DNA from: Brachypterus glaber | Taxonomy: Eukaryota; Arthropoda; Insecta; Coleoptera; Kateretidae | Direction: 5' to 3' | NCBI GenBank assembly: GCA_958510825.1 | Contig: OY294048.1 | Location: 31,895,026-31,959,025 of the forward strand | DNA length: 64,000 nt | Shown: piece by piece, positions 63,058-64,000 of the stretch | How positions within the stretch are numbered: position 1 is the stretch's first letter | How the letters are laid out: every line of letters begins with the position of its first letter | Program-made: the position numbers and the translations under genes | Notes under the pieces: generated by a model | What the model was told of the DNA's origin: nothing | Databases searched by the model: none | Seen by the model: only the letters and a program-made list of their open reading frames with translations

Positions 63058-64000
63058 AAAACTGATCACTTAAAAATTTACATGTCTATGTCGTTGTTTC
63101 ATGGCACATTTAAATTTACACACTAAGCACGGTAAAATTCACATTTTTACGAGTTTTAAGTCATCTTTCTGCCTTTGACACATCCCAAGTAAACATACAT
63201 TTTCAGGTTATGTTGAAATTTGACGCGCAGGGTGCGCGCGCTGAAAATATTTGCCCATAACGTACTTTACAAGAACAAGATTTACGTAAAAACGCTAAAT
63301 AAAAAACTAATATTTTCGAATTTAATCAAACTACATTTCATTTCTGATACAAATAAAATATTAAATATTATTAAGCATAATGGAACAGTTTTATAGATTT
63401 TTTACTCTTTAAATAATAATTTTGAACTTGAATATTTACGTAAATGCTCAACGATAATGAGTTGCTGGAATTGACAGACGTCAAAAAGTTGTAAATATTG
63501 ATTAGTAAAAATTTATTCGTTTTTCTATAAAAATAATGGAAATACACTCAGAAATACAACGACAAACAATAAATTTAAAGATTAGAAATTTTGATAAATA
63601 TGGTATGGTATTTTAAGATCAGAAATTTTAATAAATATTATATTCATTATAAAAGATAAAATATTAAATGTTTAGGAGCTGTTAAACAATAATGTCGACA
63701 AATTTTTGCTTTTTTAAGACCCCCTCTTTCCCATTGTCTCCATTTCGTCAGTTAACTTTTAGTTCAAACATTTTATATGGGCCATCACTTTTTGTTTGAC
63801 ACATTTTGGCTATGAAAAATATCTGAGGAATGTGGTGCCTCTCACTTGCACACATGCAAGCTTTATGACGCTTATGAAGTAAAGAAGAGAGCGCATGTGA
63901 TACTTCTCCCTTTTGTTGTAGCTTTCTTACCTTGTGGAAGACTATAAAACCCAATTGTTTTTTTTTAGAAAACCCTAAAGAAGTAGGAATGACTATAAGA
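63058..64000 (-). other. EXT2 5' UTR / upstream region
   Basis: About 0.94 kb upstream of the EXT2 start codon. I see no second gene that I can support. A small GC-rich patch (about 63220-63245, with GCGCGCGCTG) could mark a TATA-less promoter, but this is a guess. A minus-strand open frame of 68 codons near 63748-63954 has no recognisable homology. Confidence 0.35.

Noticed and set aside
60799..60849. Short ATG frame [16 protein letters not shown]
   Set aside because: Only 16 codons, no splice donor after it and no continuation; treated as chance.
62525..63069. Start of EXT2 at 63069
   Set aside because: That codon is GTG with a stop just upstream; the first in-frame ATG is at 63057.
63748..63954. 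68-codon minus-strand frame upstream of EXT2
   Set aside because: No recognisable domain, no splice link to EXT2, and length compatible with chance in this composition.

Overview
The window is animal nuclear DNA, almost certainly from an insect with a large, AT-rich, transposon-loaded genome. A beetle is plausible, but nothing here proves the order. Introns have canonical GT/AG borders, and the repeats are LINEs, Tc1/mariner-, hAT-, piggyBac- and Chapaev-type elements with many foldback elements.

The one host gene I can establish is a complete EXT2 / sister-of-tout-velu (sotv) heparan-sulfate co-polymerase gene on the minus strand. Eight coding exons can be joined in frame from the ATG at 63057 to the TAA at 14504-14506 (711 codons plus stop): 62525-63057, 41779-41988, 37865-38167, 34078-34324, 29386-29566, 27990-28187, 23865-24106 and 14504-14725. 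Each junction has GT/AG borders and matching phase. The coding part is 2.1 kb of a 48.5 kb span. Intron 1 alone is 20.5 kb.

The remainder is layered mobile DNA. 1-14.5 kb (3' of the gene): inverted repeats, a 3.4 kb Chapaev/N-RAG-TP-like DNA transposon (6062-9446) with CACAGTG ends and a frameshifted DDE transposase, a TIR element with two minisatellites, and a 1.9 kb TA-flanked element. Intron 7: two intact FP25K/LINE-ORF1-type reading frames and several tandem repeats. Intron 6: a hAT MITE and a composite inverted-repeat element that interrupts an older repeat and contains an RTE-type LINE fragment. Intron 4: a 5'-truncated LINE, a hAT MITE and a Tc1/mariner-like non-autonomous element. Intron 3: a tRNA-derived SINE head, a foldback element built on a 15-bp period, and two inverted MITE copies flanking a decayed 45-bp copy of EXT2 exon 3. 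Intron 2: a long-TIR Tc1/mariner element with a truncated transposase. Intron 1: a degraded LINE cut by a TTAA MITE, a second foldback element with a 16-bp period, two long LINEs, another TTAA MITE and a near-perfect 83-bp-arm palindrome.

Most notable: the RSS-like layout (CACAGTG, 23 nt, ACAAAAATG) at both ends of the Chapaev-like transposon; the exon-3 copy next to a MITE; and foldback elements whose arms keep a strict 15- or 16-bp period while their sequence drifts.
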